Shown piece by piece: positions 8,677 to 16,976 of a stretch of 64,000 nt of DNA. The stretch lies in assembly GCF_047795645.1 (NCBI RefSeq), contig NZ_CP181045.1, forward strand, positions 310,001 through 374,000, given 5' to 3'. The translations under genes were made by a program, and so were the position numbers. Under the pieces are notes generated by a model. The model saw only the letters and a list, made by a program, of their open reading frames with translations. It ran no database searches and was not told the DNA's origin. Position 1 is the first letter of the stretch. Each line of letters starts with the position of its first letter. Source of the stretch: Salipaludibacillus sp047795645 (GTDB taxonomy: Bacteria; Bacillota; Bacilli; Bacillales; Salisediminibacteriaceae).

Positions 8677-8886
8677 ATGGATCGCGAAAAGATGATGGAA
8701 ATATTATCGGAAAATAATATGATTGAAATTTTAGAGCTTATTGACGATGCAGAAAGAGGTCACCTTCATGAGTTGGAACTAGCACCTTCGTTAGGTTTAT
8801 TGAGAGATGAGGATTTAAACAAAGCAGTTTTAGACTACTTGACTAAACAAGGTGTTGAAATTATTTATGTTAATGAGGATGAATAA
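8677..8886 (+). CDS. Small acidic helical protein ahead of ydbS-ydbT
   Basis: A 69-aa protein, rich in E, L and D, with no membrane segment. Excellent ribosome binding site AAAAGGAGGTAAACGT before ATG 8677. Its C-terminal part (LNKAVLDYLTKQGVEIIYVNEDE) resembles the end of sigma-70 region 1.1, which finishes with a helix and a YLxxLGIEVV-like strand. The similarity is by eye and weak. It lies 29 bp upstream of the membrane protein pair YdbS/YdbT and is likely cotranscribed. Function unknown. Confidence 0.7.
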   Translation: MDREKMMEILSENNMIEILELIDDAERGHLHELELAPSLGLLRDEDLNKAVLDYLTKQGVEIIYVNEDE

Positions 8887-8915
8887 TGCCGATAGAAACT
8901 GAAGGAGAACTGAAG

Positions 8916-9395
8916 ATGAGAGTAAAACCAGATCAGCCATTAGCGGTTAAAACATTAAAAGTGTGGAAAATTGTCACCGCATTGTCATCGTTGCTACTAA
9001 TTGTTTTTCCAGCAGCCTATTGGGGAGCAAGGATGATTTGGGATATTCCAATGTGGCCATTTTATCTTATTATAGCTTTTGTTATCTTAGTAGCAATCAT
9101 TAATATTTTTATCATTCAAAAGCTACAATGGAGTCGATGGCGTTACAAAATATACGAGAACGAAATTGAATTAATGCATGGTGTTTTCGTTGTTAGAAGA
9201 GTAATCATTCCAATGATTCGTGTACAACATGTGGATACAAAACAAGGGCCATTATTACGTCATTACAATCTCGCTACTGTAACGGTGTCAACTGCAGCAA
9301 CTACGCATGAGATTCCTGGATTGACATTAGAAAAGGCAGATACTGTGAGAGATCATATCGCTCAACTAGCAAGGGAAGCTGATCCTGATGAATGA
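8916..9395 (+). CDS. ydbS: PH domain membrane protein YdbS
   Basis: A 159-aa membrane protein. Two transmembrane helices (about residues 20-42 and 48-68) are followed by a bacterial PH-like (bPH2) domain with the typical VRRVIIPMIRVQHVDTKQGPLLR stretch (given in part). In B. subtilis YdbS and YdbT act together in resistance to the circular bacteriocin amylocyclicin. Start 8916 is chosen because AAGGAG lies 8 nt upstream; an in-frame ATG at 8886 overlaps the stop of the previous gene but lacks that site. The 3' end overlaps ydbT by 8 bp. Confidence 0.85.
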   Translation: MRVKPDQPLAVKTLKVWKIVTALSSLLLIVFPAAYWGARMIWDIPMWPFYLIIAFVILVAIINIFIIQKLQWSRWRYKIYENEIELMHGVFVVRRVIIPMIRVQHVDTKQGPLLRHYNLATVTVSTAATTHEIPGLTLEKADTVRDHIAQLAREADPDE

Positions 9396-10998
9396 ATGGA
9401 AACGACAACATCCAGCAGCTATTTTTATTAGTTTTCTAAGTAACTTAAAACAAATGATCGTTACTTTGATTGCATTGTTTATTTTTGGCCAATCTGCTCA
9501 GGGAATGAGTGCTACGGTGTATGTGATTATTTTTGCAGTGATATTATTATTTTCTGTTGGTAATGGGTTTATAAGTTGGTGGAAATTTCACTATTACTTA
9601 AAACACGATGAATTACAAATAAAACAAGGATTAATTTTTCGGAAAAATCGCTTTATTCGTAAAGATCGTATTCAAAGTATTGATATCAATGCAAAGCTGA
9701 TTCAAAGGTTATTTGGATTAGTTGAAGTTCGTATCGAAACAGCTGGTGGGGGAAGTGAACCAGAATTTCGAATTGTTGCATTAAAAAAAGAAGAAGCAGC
9801 TAAGATAAAAAAACACCTACTAGCGAAATATCCAGACCATCAAAAAAAAGCTGTTGAACAACAAGGGCCGCTCGAAGAAAATGAGATTACATCTACCAGG
9901 GGGGCTATCTCCACTACTCCAGAATCAGCTAATTCAGAGATAGAAACGGAATTTGAACAAAATGATGATTTAACAGAGCAAGTGGAACCTACTATAGAAG
10001 AAGAGGATGAAACACCTGATTATAAATGGGAGTTGGGAGCCAAAAGGCTTTTCATTGCAGCAATAACTTCCAGTGGTGTAGGGATTGCCGCTACGTTTAT
10101 AGCAGCGATCGTTTCTCAAGCTCCACAATTTTTACCGGATTGGCTTTTCGATCAAGTGATAGGTTGGTTTGTTCGATCTAGCTTTATGCTTATTGGTGGA
10201 ACGCTTGTTTCAATTCTTGTTGCAGCATGGCTGTTTACTTTAATTGGTACAGTCTTAAAATATGGCTTATTTACGTTGACGAAAAAGAAGGATGACATCC
10301 ATATTTCAAGAGGGGTGTTAGAGCAACGGCAGTTGACATTGAATGCAACGAGAATTACTGCTGTCAGAATCGTTCAGAGTCCAATTAGACAGCTTTTTAA
10401 TTTTGTCTCTATCTATGTAGAAAGTGCTGGAGGAGGTACGAAGGAAGAGGATTTATCAACTATTTTGACACCCATATGTAAGCGAAGTGAAGTGGAAGGG
10501 ATCCTCAAAGAAATTATTCCTGAATTTTCATTTACACCAAGTTATGAAGGACTTCCAAAAGAGAGTTTACGGAGGTATATGATTAAGTTAATTGTCCCGA
10601 CACTTATTGTAGCGGGGGCGGTAACATATTTTATTCCTTATGGATGGATTGCATTTGTATTGCCTGTAATAGCAGCAGTACTCGGTTACGTTCAATATCG
10701 CTCAGCAGGAATATCACAACAAGAAGATTTTCTTTGTATAAAGTCGCGAGTGTTTGCTAAGACTGAAGTGCTTTTACCGAGGCGCAGAATTCAAGACGTA
10801 GAAACGTCGCAAAATGTCTTACAAAAATTTGATGATTTGTATACGATTCATGTTGCAGTGCTAACTAGCATGGTTGGGAAAACATTCTCTCTTCGCCATG
10901 TCAGTGGAAAGCAAGTAGAAGCAGGATATTTGTGGTATTCTTATGAAGAATTATTAAAGAATCAAGAAAAAACATCTGGAATTCACGAGAACTCGTGA
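9388..10998 (+). CDS. ydbT: PH domain membrane protein YdbT
   Basis: A 536-aa membrane protein with three bPH2 domains (motif examples RKDRIQSIDINAKLIQRLFG near residue 95, ATRITAVRIVQSPIRQLF near 310, LPRRRIQDVETSQ near 465). They are separated by pairs of transmembrane helices (about 15-60, 215-295, 390-425). An acidic linker (about 155-210) follows the first domain. It pairs with YdbS, whose gene it overlaps by 8 bp, so translation is coupled. Probable role is membrane or cell-wall protection against bacteriocins. The terminator begins within the last codons. Confidence 0.85.
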   Translation: MNEWKRQHPAAIFISFLSNLKQMIVTLIALFIFGQSAQGMSATVYVIIFAVILLFSVGNGFISWWKFHYYLKHDELQIKQGLIFRKNRFIRKDRIQSIDINAKLIQRLFGLVEVRIETAGGGSEPEFRIVALKKEEAAKIKKHLLAKYPDHQKKAVEQQGPLEENEITSTRGAISTTPESANSEIETEFEQNDDLTEQVEPTIEEEDETPDYKWELGAKRLFIAAITSSGVGIAATFIAAIVSQAPQFLPDWLFDQVIGWFVRSSFMLIGGTLVSILVAAWLFTLIGTVLKYGLFTLTKKKDDIHISRGVLEQRQLTLNATRITAVRIVQSPIRQLFNFVSIYVESAGGGTKEEDLSTILTPICKRSEVEGILKEIIPEFSFTPSYEGLPKESLRRYMIKLIVPTLIVAGAVTYFIPYGWIAFVLPVIAAVLGYVQYRSAGISQQEDFLCIKSRVFAKTEVLLPRRRIQDVETSQNVLQKFDDLYTIHVAVLTSMVGKTFSLRHVSGKQVEAGYLWYSYEELLKNQEKTSGIHENS

Positions 10999-11017
10999 AT
11001 ACAGATGTCTTTTTTTA
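10972..11017 (+). terminator. Terminator overlapping the ydbT 3' end
   Basis: ACATCTG...GAATTCACGAG and CTCGTGAAT...CAGATGT form a long stem from 10972 to 11008, then a run of eight T. The ascending arm codes for the last residues of YdbT. Confidence 0.85.
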
Positions 11018-11159
11018 TTAAAAATTATAGTGTTAACTAGATTTAATAAACGTAGTGAATCACTAGAGATGTTTCGTTCCATTACTTACCTAGATGTCCT
11101 AATTTTCCTGAACCTATCTCCTGATTATGTGTCGCTATTCAAAGTAATTTAAGTTCTAA

Positions 11160-12119
11160 TTAATCCTTTGAAAACTGTGTGGCATAAGTAGTTAATACTC
11201 GTTCACCTTTATCAGATGTAAATTCAAATCTATCAAATGTAATATCATCATCGTCTTCCAAAATCGTCCGCTCATAATGATGCTGGACAAGAAATTGAGT
11301 TGTTGTATTCGCATATGATATGAAATTAACACCTGAGAAGGACTTATGCTTGAATGAACTTAAAAGTTGAATAAGGAGAGAATTGTGACAGTAAACGGAA
11401 TGCTCGTGTCCAATTCCTAACTTTTGCAAGCCGCTCTCTAATGCTTGTAAAGCAGGCGTTTCAAGTTCGTTTGTTAATATTCTGTATGGATCAAATTGTG
11501 ATTTATTTAATCTAACTGTTGACCCGTGTTTTAATTCAACCTCTTCATCTTCACCTGTTTGAAAGGTAAAGTCACTAATGTAAAACGACGGTTTCCATTT
11601 TCCGTTGATTTTCACTTCAAATTCAAAAGGACATCCATTTAAAGAGAGAGATTCTTTTTTGACTTCGTCGTAAATATATAACTCTCGTCCTTTTTTTACT
11701 AATTGATAGTAAACAAATGAATCTTCAAAAATTAAATGCTCCGAACCAATTTTTCTAAGTTCTTGTTGTATGTGAGCTAATGCTTTATCATATTGATCAT
11801 TTTCCTCTCTAACTTCGTCCCACTTTGTCTTTAAAGAAGACGCCAATGATTCTTTAAATGTTTGCTCTAGCGGTTCAGTTAAAGGATGGATTTGCTTTCC
11901 TGGGACTTCAACGATTTGATTTTCATCGTAAAGGAGGGAGTGCACATGATCTGATAAATTGGAAGGGTATGTTAGAACTCCTGTAATGCGCACTTTTCCT
12001 CGCCATGGAGTGTTAGGTTGGGTAATCATTTGTTCCAAGATCGCAGTGTACTGTCCATTATCAACTTGGTCAATAAGTACCTGGCGACCAATATACTGTT
12101 TTGCTTCCGTTCGATTCAT
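11160..12119 (-). CDS. Conserved Bacillaceae protein of unknown function (possibly DUF2777)
   Basis: A 319-aa soluble protein. The N-terminal part (MNRTEAKQYIGRQVLIDQ) and a mixed alpha/beta layout with coiled coil at about residues 85-125 recall the DUF2777 family of Bacillus, but I am not certain of this. No catalytic motif, signal peptide or membrane segment is visible. Start at 12119 is preferred: GTGAGG lies 6 nt upstream, and the longer frame begins with a GTG inside that ribosome binding site. It stands alone, convergent to ydbST and divergent from sigI. Confidence 0.65.
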   Translation of the reverse strand: MNRTEAKQYIGRQVLIDQVDNGQYTAILEQMITQPNTPWRGKVRITGVLTYPSNLSDHVHSLLYDENQIVEVPGKQIHPLTEPLEQTFKESLASSLKTKWDEVREENDQYDKALAHIQQELRKIGSEHLIFEDSFVYYQLVKKGRELYIYDEVKKESLSLNGCPFEFEVKINGKWKPSFYISDFTFQTGEDEEVELKHGSTVRLNKSQFDPYRILTNELETPALQALESGLQKLGIGHEHSVYCHNSLLIQLLSSFKHKSFSGVNFISYANTTTQFLVQHHYERTILEDDDDITFDRFEFTSDKGERVLTTYATQFSKD

Positions 12120-12621
12120 AAGAAACCTCACTTTAATAAATTTTCATTTAATAATCGATATTCAAGATACTGTATAATTCTTATTATACTATCATTTCTT
12201 GCAAAACGACACCCTTGATAATCTAAAAATAATAATCAACTTTGAGTTATAAATTTAATAGCTAACTGAGTGATATGGAGTGATTATGACAACGCATCTC
12301 TTGTTTTTAACACATATAACGATTCTAAAGTCTTGGTTCTTTAATCTTACCTGATAAAATTATAATTGCTGATTAATACGGTAAGTTCATTCTACAAATC
12401 AAGTTGTACCAGGGGATTGTATTTTTTTAGAACCTAGTTTGTATAAGAAATATAATAACTCGTCATCGTTTTGTAAAGCAGCTAACATTAAAACGTAATC
12501 GATAGTTAGGGACAAGGTCTCCTGCTACAAGACCAAAATATGATTATGATGTTATAATGCCCCCCCTTAAATTGTAGAGATGGGTCGAATACAATATTGA
12601 ACACATAGTGAGGTGTTTGTT
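12120..12621. other. Intergenic region between the unknown gene and sigI
   Basis: About 500 bp of AT-rich DNA without a convincing open frame. It must hold promoters for both flanking divergent genes. The only recognisable element is a C-run followed by CGAA near its right end, described separately as a SigI-type promoter candidate. Confidence 0.5.
12560..12589 (+). promoter_or_regulatory. Candidate SigI-dependent promoter of sigI-rsgI
   Basis: A seven-C run at 12560-12566 and CGAA at 12586-12589 lie 33 bp upstream of the sigI start. B. subtilis SigI promoters carry ACCCCC as -35 and CGAA as -10, and sigI is autoregulated. The spacing here, 19 nt from the end of the C-run, is uncertain against the consensus. 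Confidence 0.4.
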
Positions 12622-13362
12622 GTGCTAAAGCGCCTTTTAGCCAAACCAAAACAAAACGATGACATAAATGCGACGATAAAATTGATACAAACTGGTAATG
12701 ATGAAGCTGAAAATGACTTAATAAACCAATACATTCCATTTATTCGTAAAGTAACAGCAAGTGTTTGTAAAAGATACATAGATCCTAATATTGACGATGA
12801 ATTTAGTATTGCGATGATTGCATTTAGTGAAGCGATTAACAAGTATCATCCAGAAAAAGGAAGTTCATTCTTGTCTTTTTCAAGTTTAGTTATGAAAAGA
12901 AGAGTAATTGATTATATTCGAATGGAACAACGAAAAAAAACATTTCTTTCATTAGATTACAAAGAGGAAGACATGGAAAACGTAGAGAATGTTGCAGAAA
13001 TATCTGCCTCTTTTAAAGATTATTATCAAGAAATAGAAAGTGAACATCGTAGAGAAGAGATTCGTCATTTTCAAGAAAGATTATCATCTTTTGAAATTCA
13101 AATAACAGAAGTAGCTGATCAATGTCCAAAACATTTGGATGCTCGTAAGAATATGGTTGAAATTTCTAAAATAATCATAGAAAATGAAGTATTATTGAAA
13201 ATTCTTATGCAAAAGAAGCGTCTACCAGTGAAGCAATTAATGAGCTATATTTCGATGAGTCGTAAAACTTTAGAAAGAAACCGCAAATATATTATTGCGC
13301 TAGTTATTGTGATGATGGAAGACTATCAATATCTAAAGGATTATTTGAGGGAGTGGTTATAG
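12622..13362 (+). CDS. sigI: RNA polymerase sigma factor SigI
   Basis: A 246-aa alternative sigma factor. Region 2 is clear (NDLINQYIPFIRKVTA; DEFSIAMIAFSEAINKYHPEKGSSFLSF; VIDYIRMEQ), followed by a charged linker and a SigI-specific C-terminal domain with helix-turn-helix pattern (LPVKQLMSYISMSRKTLERNRKYI). SigI responds to heat and cell-wall stress. Start is GTG at 12622, 6 nt after GAGGTG; another in-frame GTG at 12613 is part of that site. The stop TAG overlaps the GTG start of rsgI, the standard sigI-rsgI coupling. Confidence 0.9.
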   Translation: MLKRLLAKPKQNDDINATIKLIQTGNDEAENDLINQYIPFIRKVTASVCKRYIDPNIDDEFSIAMIAFSEAINKYHPEKGSSFLSFSSLVMKRRVIDYIRMEQRKKTFLSLDYKEEDMENVENVAEISASFKDYYQEIESEHRREEIRHFQERLSSFEIQITEVADQCPKHLDARKNMVEISKIIIENEVLLKILMQKKRLPVKQLMSYISMSRKTLERNRKYIIALVIVMMEDYQYLKDYLREWL

Positions 13363-14483
13363 TGAAAAAAGGGGTCGTCATGGAGATCAGAAACAAAAAT
13401 ATGATTGTCCTGACGGAAAAAGGGGAATTTATCCGAGCAAAGACGAAAGCAAATGTGGGCATAGGTGAGGAAGTGTCTTTCTCACCAATACCACTTTATC
13501 AATTTTCGACTTTTTTTGAACGGAAGATTTATAGTGTTCCTATTGCTTCTGCACTTGCACTTTTACTTATTTTTCCTATTTCTTCTTTGTTTCAAACGTC
13601 TACAGTGTATGGGGTTGTCTCGTTGGATATGAACCCAAGTATTGAGTTAGCTGTAAATGATCATTATGAAATTGTATCAACGGTTGGTTATAACGAAAAA
13701 GGAAAGTCATTGTTAAAAAATATTGAAAATTCTTTAGAAGGAATGACCTTTTTAAATGCGGCAAGCGAATTGTTACAAGAAGGATATGATCAAGGGATGA
13801 TTGGAGATACAAATGCGATTTACTTCAGTTCAGCTCTATCCTTTTATGATGAGTTAAACCTTGAATCTTGGTCCATTTCCATTTCAGATGAATATAATTT
13901 TGATGTATACTCGATTTTGGTAGAAGAGCCGCTTGCTAAAGAAGCTCAAGAGCTTTCTATCTCTCCTGCTAAACTACTTTTACAATCTAACGTGGAGTCA
14001 GATAAATTTGATTCTTTAGAACTGAGTAATACACCAATGCAAGAAATCGAACAAAATTTTGGTCAATCATTCGATGACATGACTAATGTTGAAAGTGTTT
14101 TAGATATATCTAAAAATAAAGATGACTATAAGGAAGAATTAGAGGACACATCTAAAGATGATTCTTCTAGCAATGAAGTTCGTAAAGCTGAACTAGAACC
14201 TGAAAATAGTGAAAGTGATGGAAATAAAGATGAGAAAAAAGATGCACCCTTAAACCCATCTGGGAAAAAGTCACACCCTCATAAGCAAGAGCATCCAGGA
14301 AAGGGAAATGTAGACGAGAAGGACCAAAAACTAAACAAAAATACCAAAGATAATAAAGATAACAAGGAAAATAAATCGAATAATGGAAAAAAGAATTCAT
14401 CTAATGGCGAAGTTGGCGAGGCAAACGGAAAAGAGAAAGAGAAAGGAAAACCAACTCATGCCGGGGGAAAAAAATCGAATTAA
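13362..14483 (+). CDS. rsgI: Anti-sigma-I factor RsgI
   Basis: A 373-aa single-pass membrane anti-sigma factor. The cytosolic RsgI_N domain (about residues 1-52) is expected to bind SigI. A transmembrane helix follows (about 57-77), then the conserved extracellular region (SLDMNPSIELAVN) in which RsgI proteins self-cleave between Asn and Pro (here N91/P92). The last 140 residues are low-complexity and highly charged (K, E, D, N, G, S) and carry no carbohydrate-binding module. Start GTG 13362 follows GAGGGAG by 8 nt and overlaps the sigI stop. Confidence 0.9.
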   Translation: MKKGVVMEIRNKNMIVLTEKGEFIRAKTKANVGIGEEVSFSPIPLYQFSTFFERKIYSVPIASALALLLIFPISSLFQTSTVYGVVSLDMNPSIELAVNDHYEIVSTVGYNEKGKSLLKNIENSLEGMTFLNAASELLQEGYDQGMIGDTNAIYFSSALSFYDELNLESWSISISDEYNFDVYSILVEEPLAKEAQELSISPAKLLLQSNVESDKFDSLELSNTPMQEIEQNFGQSFDDMTNVESVLDISKNKDDYKEELEDTSKDDSSSNEVRKAELEPENSESDGNKDEKKDAPLNPSGKKSHPHKQEHPGKGNVDEKDQKLNKNTKDNKDNKENKSNNGKKNSSNGEVGEANGKEKEKGKPTHAGGKKSN

Positions 14484-14559
14484 ATAATAATAATATTACA
14501 ATTAACAAATTTCTTATTTTAACCATAAATACGAAAACATGAAAGATATAAAACATCCA

Positions 14560-14603
14560 ATCAAAAAAAGGTGTAAACCTAAATGGTTACATCTTTTTTT
14601 GAT
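14560..14603. terminator. Bidirectional terminator between rsgI and the TelA operon
   Basis: ATCAAAAAAAGGTGTAAACC (14560-14579) pairs with GGTTACATCTTTTTTTGAT (14585-14603). The minus-strand gene's stop codon at 14587 lies in the descending arm. Confidence 0.8.
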
Positions 14604-15516
14604 CGCTATTAGGATCATATCTCAGCTCATTAAGTTTTAATAAATAGTTCATTCTTTCCATTCGAGTTGATTGTAAGTCATTAGCTTGTCTTTGTAAGAA
14701 ACTTCTCATATTTTTTAAGGAAGTGACCATTTCTAGAAAAGCATTGCTTTTTTGTTCATTGGTAAGTGAATCATAAGTGTTTAATAAATTTGGTAAATCG
14801 TGTTGAATCATCCTTTTCATATGGTGTTTTTCTTCTAGATCTAGTAATTGAAATTCTTCTGTACAACGCCCAATTTCAGTTACAAGATCTTGTAGTATTT
14901 TGTCAACTTTAGCATCAATCGTTCTGAATTGTTTGTACGTATGATCTACAGAACTCATAAGTGCTTTAATTTGATCATGATGATCTTTCGTCGGCTCTAG
15001 CTGCTGCTCTTCTATAGCAGATGTGGGAGCAACAATGTTTTCTGTTGATTCCCCAGAAAGAGATAAATCAAGGCGATGTAAATGATGAAATAACGATAAA
15101 AATAAAGGGTGTCTGCGAACATTTCTGACAACTGTTTTTCCTTGTAATTGGAAGTAGATCGTTGAATCAATGACTTTACCAAAACCATTTTCCTGTTTAA
15201 TGTTTTTTCTGAAGATCGTAATATAGACTCTCTTTTTGATATTAGAAGAAGATTTATTTGTGTCAACCATTTCAACATGAATTTTTTTCTGTTTAATTTT
15301 TATCTTATAAGCAAACCCTTGGATGCTCCGTTTAAATGTTTTATTTAATCGTGGCAACTCGGAAAGAGCGGAAAGGTCAGAAATAAATTCTTCTGCTTCA
15401 AAAACAAATTCTTTCGTATGTTGATTTTGTAAGTTAGGTTCGTTTAATGGTTTCATATAGTTCGGTAATAGTGGAATGATCCAACTCTGTTCTATTAGTC
15501 GCTCTCGCCAATTCAA
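14587..15516 (-). CDS. Unknown protein encoded downstream of TelA
   Basis: A soluble protein of about 309 aa, mostly helical in its C-terminal half (residues 170-300). It follows the telA-like gene by 27 bp in the same operon. In B. subtilis, TelA-type YaaN is paired with XpaC, and a helical C-terminus of this sort (HDLPNLLNTYDSL) is also seen in XpaC-like proteins. The similarity is too weak to name it. The start is ambiguous: TTG at 15516 has GGGGGG 6 nt upstream and is preferred over ATG at 15531. Confidence 0.6.
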   Translation of the reverse strand: MNWRERLIEQSWIIPLLPNYMKPLNEPNLQNQHTKEFVFEAEEFISDLSALSELPRLNKTFKRSIQGFAYKIKIKQKKIHVEMVDTNKSSSNIKKRVYITIFRKNIKQENGFGKVIDSTIYFQLQGKTVVRNVRRHPLFLSLFHHLHRLDLSLSGESTENIVAPTSAIEEQQLEPTKDHHDQIKALMSSVDHTYKQFRTIDAKVDKILQDLVTEIGRCTEEFQLLDLEEKHHMKRMIQHDLPNLLNTYDSLTNEQKSNAFLEMVTSLKNMRSFLQRQANDLQSTRMERMNYLLKLNELRYDPNSDQKKM

Positions 15517-15543
15517 AGGGTTCCCCCCCATTCAATGTGTCTT

Positions 15544-16599
15544 CTATTTTAATAGTTTATGTTCCATTTGCTCGTTTAATTGTTCCATTTCAGTTATAAA
15601 TTGCTTACTGGATTCAATAATTCGCGTATTTGATTGCTCAGTCATTTCAATTGCAGAATAGACATCTTCATACGCTTTCTTAAAAGATTCCATTGCAATA
15701 GCAGGTTCTTCAAGAGTTTTTAATGTTTCTTCCGTATTTGATTTAAGCATTTCTGCATTATTTAGAAGCATTGATTCCGTAGATTTATTCACATTGTTCA
15801 CAGCATCTATCACTCTTTTTTGATTACTTAGGGAGAGTTGAATTGCAGCTGTGACGGTTATGATGTTTTTCGTCATCGTAATCGCATTGAAGATTGCTTC
15901 TTCTAGTTTATCATTATTTTCGACAATGATATCTACAGATGCCAATGATTGCTGGAGGACGAGTACAGCTTGCTGCATATTTTTCACTCTTGAAAGTACT
16001 TTTTGTTGTCCCTTCTGAATAGGAGAGGGATCATCTTTCCACTCGTCTTTTAAGAGTTCTTCCTCGAGCATTCCGTTTAATTGTTTACCAACTGCAACCT
16101 GCTCATTCAATCCTTTGATACGGTCTCTAGCAATGTCTTTTAATTGATGAAGCATAACCGTATCTTCTTCCAAACGATCTTTGCCGTGAAGTAGCGCTTC
16201 AATTATCGTTTCAACTTCTGATTCAATTGATTGGTATTTTCTAGCATACTTCTCAGCTGGACTTTTTCGAATGATTTTTGTTAAGAATTGTTTGACCTTT
16301 CCTTGTTGTAAGTAATTTGGTTCTAATTCAGATACAACATCTTTTAATTTTGAAAGCTGATCAGGCAACTCATGATTAGGATCGTTCATCATATCACTAA
16401 CGGGGCGTTTTAAAGCTTCTAGAGATTCACCTGCTTTTTCCTGTTCACGAGCACCTAATTTGCCGATTGAGTTTAGCACTTGATCCAAGCTTTCTTGTGA
16501 ACGAATTTTATCTACGTATTCTGTTGCTGCGTTTTCATTAGAGTTTTCTGGATTTTGATTCATTGAAGTTGCGGCTTCTGTGTCGTTATTTTGATTCAT
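15544..16599 (-). CDS. telA: TelA/YaaN family toxic anion resistance protein
   Basis: A 351-aa all-helical cytosolic protein of the TelA family (pfam05816). Family features include the YARKYQSIESEVETII stretch, the long coiled coils and the conserved LSNQKRVIDAVNNVN segment. Members are linked to tellurite or other toxic-anion tolerance and to membrane or antibiotic stress; the mechanism is not settled. Start 16599 is supported by GGAGG 8 nt upstream; an in-frame GTG at 16614 falls before it. First gene of a two-gene operon. Confidence 0.85.
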   Translation of the reverse strand: MNQNNDTEAATSMNQNPENSNENAATEYVDKIRSQESLDQVLNSIGKLGAREQEKAGESLEALKRPVSDMMNDPNHELPDQLSKLKDVVSELEPNYLQQGKVKQFLTKIIRKSPAEKYARKYQSIESEVETIIEALLHGKDRLEEDTVMLHQLKDIARDRIKGLNEQVAVGKQLNGMLEEELLKDEWKDDPSPIQKGQQKVLSRVKNMQQAVLVLQQSLASVDIIVENNDKLEEAIFNAITMTKNIITVTAAIQLSLSNQKRVIDAVNNVNKSTESMLLNNAEMLKSNTEETLKTLEEPAIAMESFKKAYEDVYSAIEMTEQSNTRIIESSKQFITEMEQLNEQMEHKLLK

Positions 16600-16976
16600 A
16601 TTTATTACCTCCACTTTTTAGGGGATTGATGAAATTAGAGAACATGCTCGTTGCTTATTAGCTGCATAATAAATTCAAGCTGCATAGAAACAAATTAATG
16701 AAGAGAATTTATAAATGATTTCCTCTGTTAATCTTTACGAAATATGTGATAAAAGGTTTCAATACTATGCTTCTCTTTAATTATACAGGTATTATCATAT
16801 CTAAACAATTATAGATAAAGAATGATAAATATAAGTTATTATTGGCTTTATGGTACAATAGTACGATAGTACGAAATATTGATTCCACCATATAGGAATT
16901 TATGCAAACGATTGTATTGAGTTTAAATACTTTAAAAGATTGCCTTATTTTACTCGTTACTTGGAGGTATATAAAA
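16600..16976. other. Divergent intergenic region with an 8-bp tandem repeat
   Basis: About 380 bp of very AT-rich DNA between telA and the diguanylate cyclase gene. It must contain both promoters. TACAAT at about 16854-16859 could be a -10. It runs into a perfect tandem repeat of ATAGTACG (16858-16865 and 16866-16873). No gene is visible. Confidence 0.4.

Noticed and set aside
15544..16599. Tellurite resistance as part of a mobile or defence island
   Set aside because: The TelA homologue is in an ordinary two-gene Bacillus arrangement without terZ/terC or mobile genes; base composition is like its neighbours.
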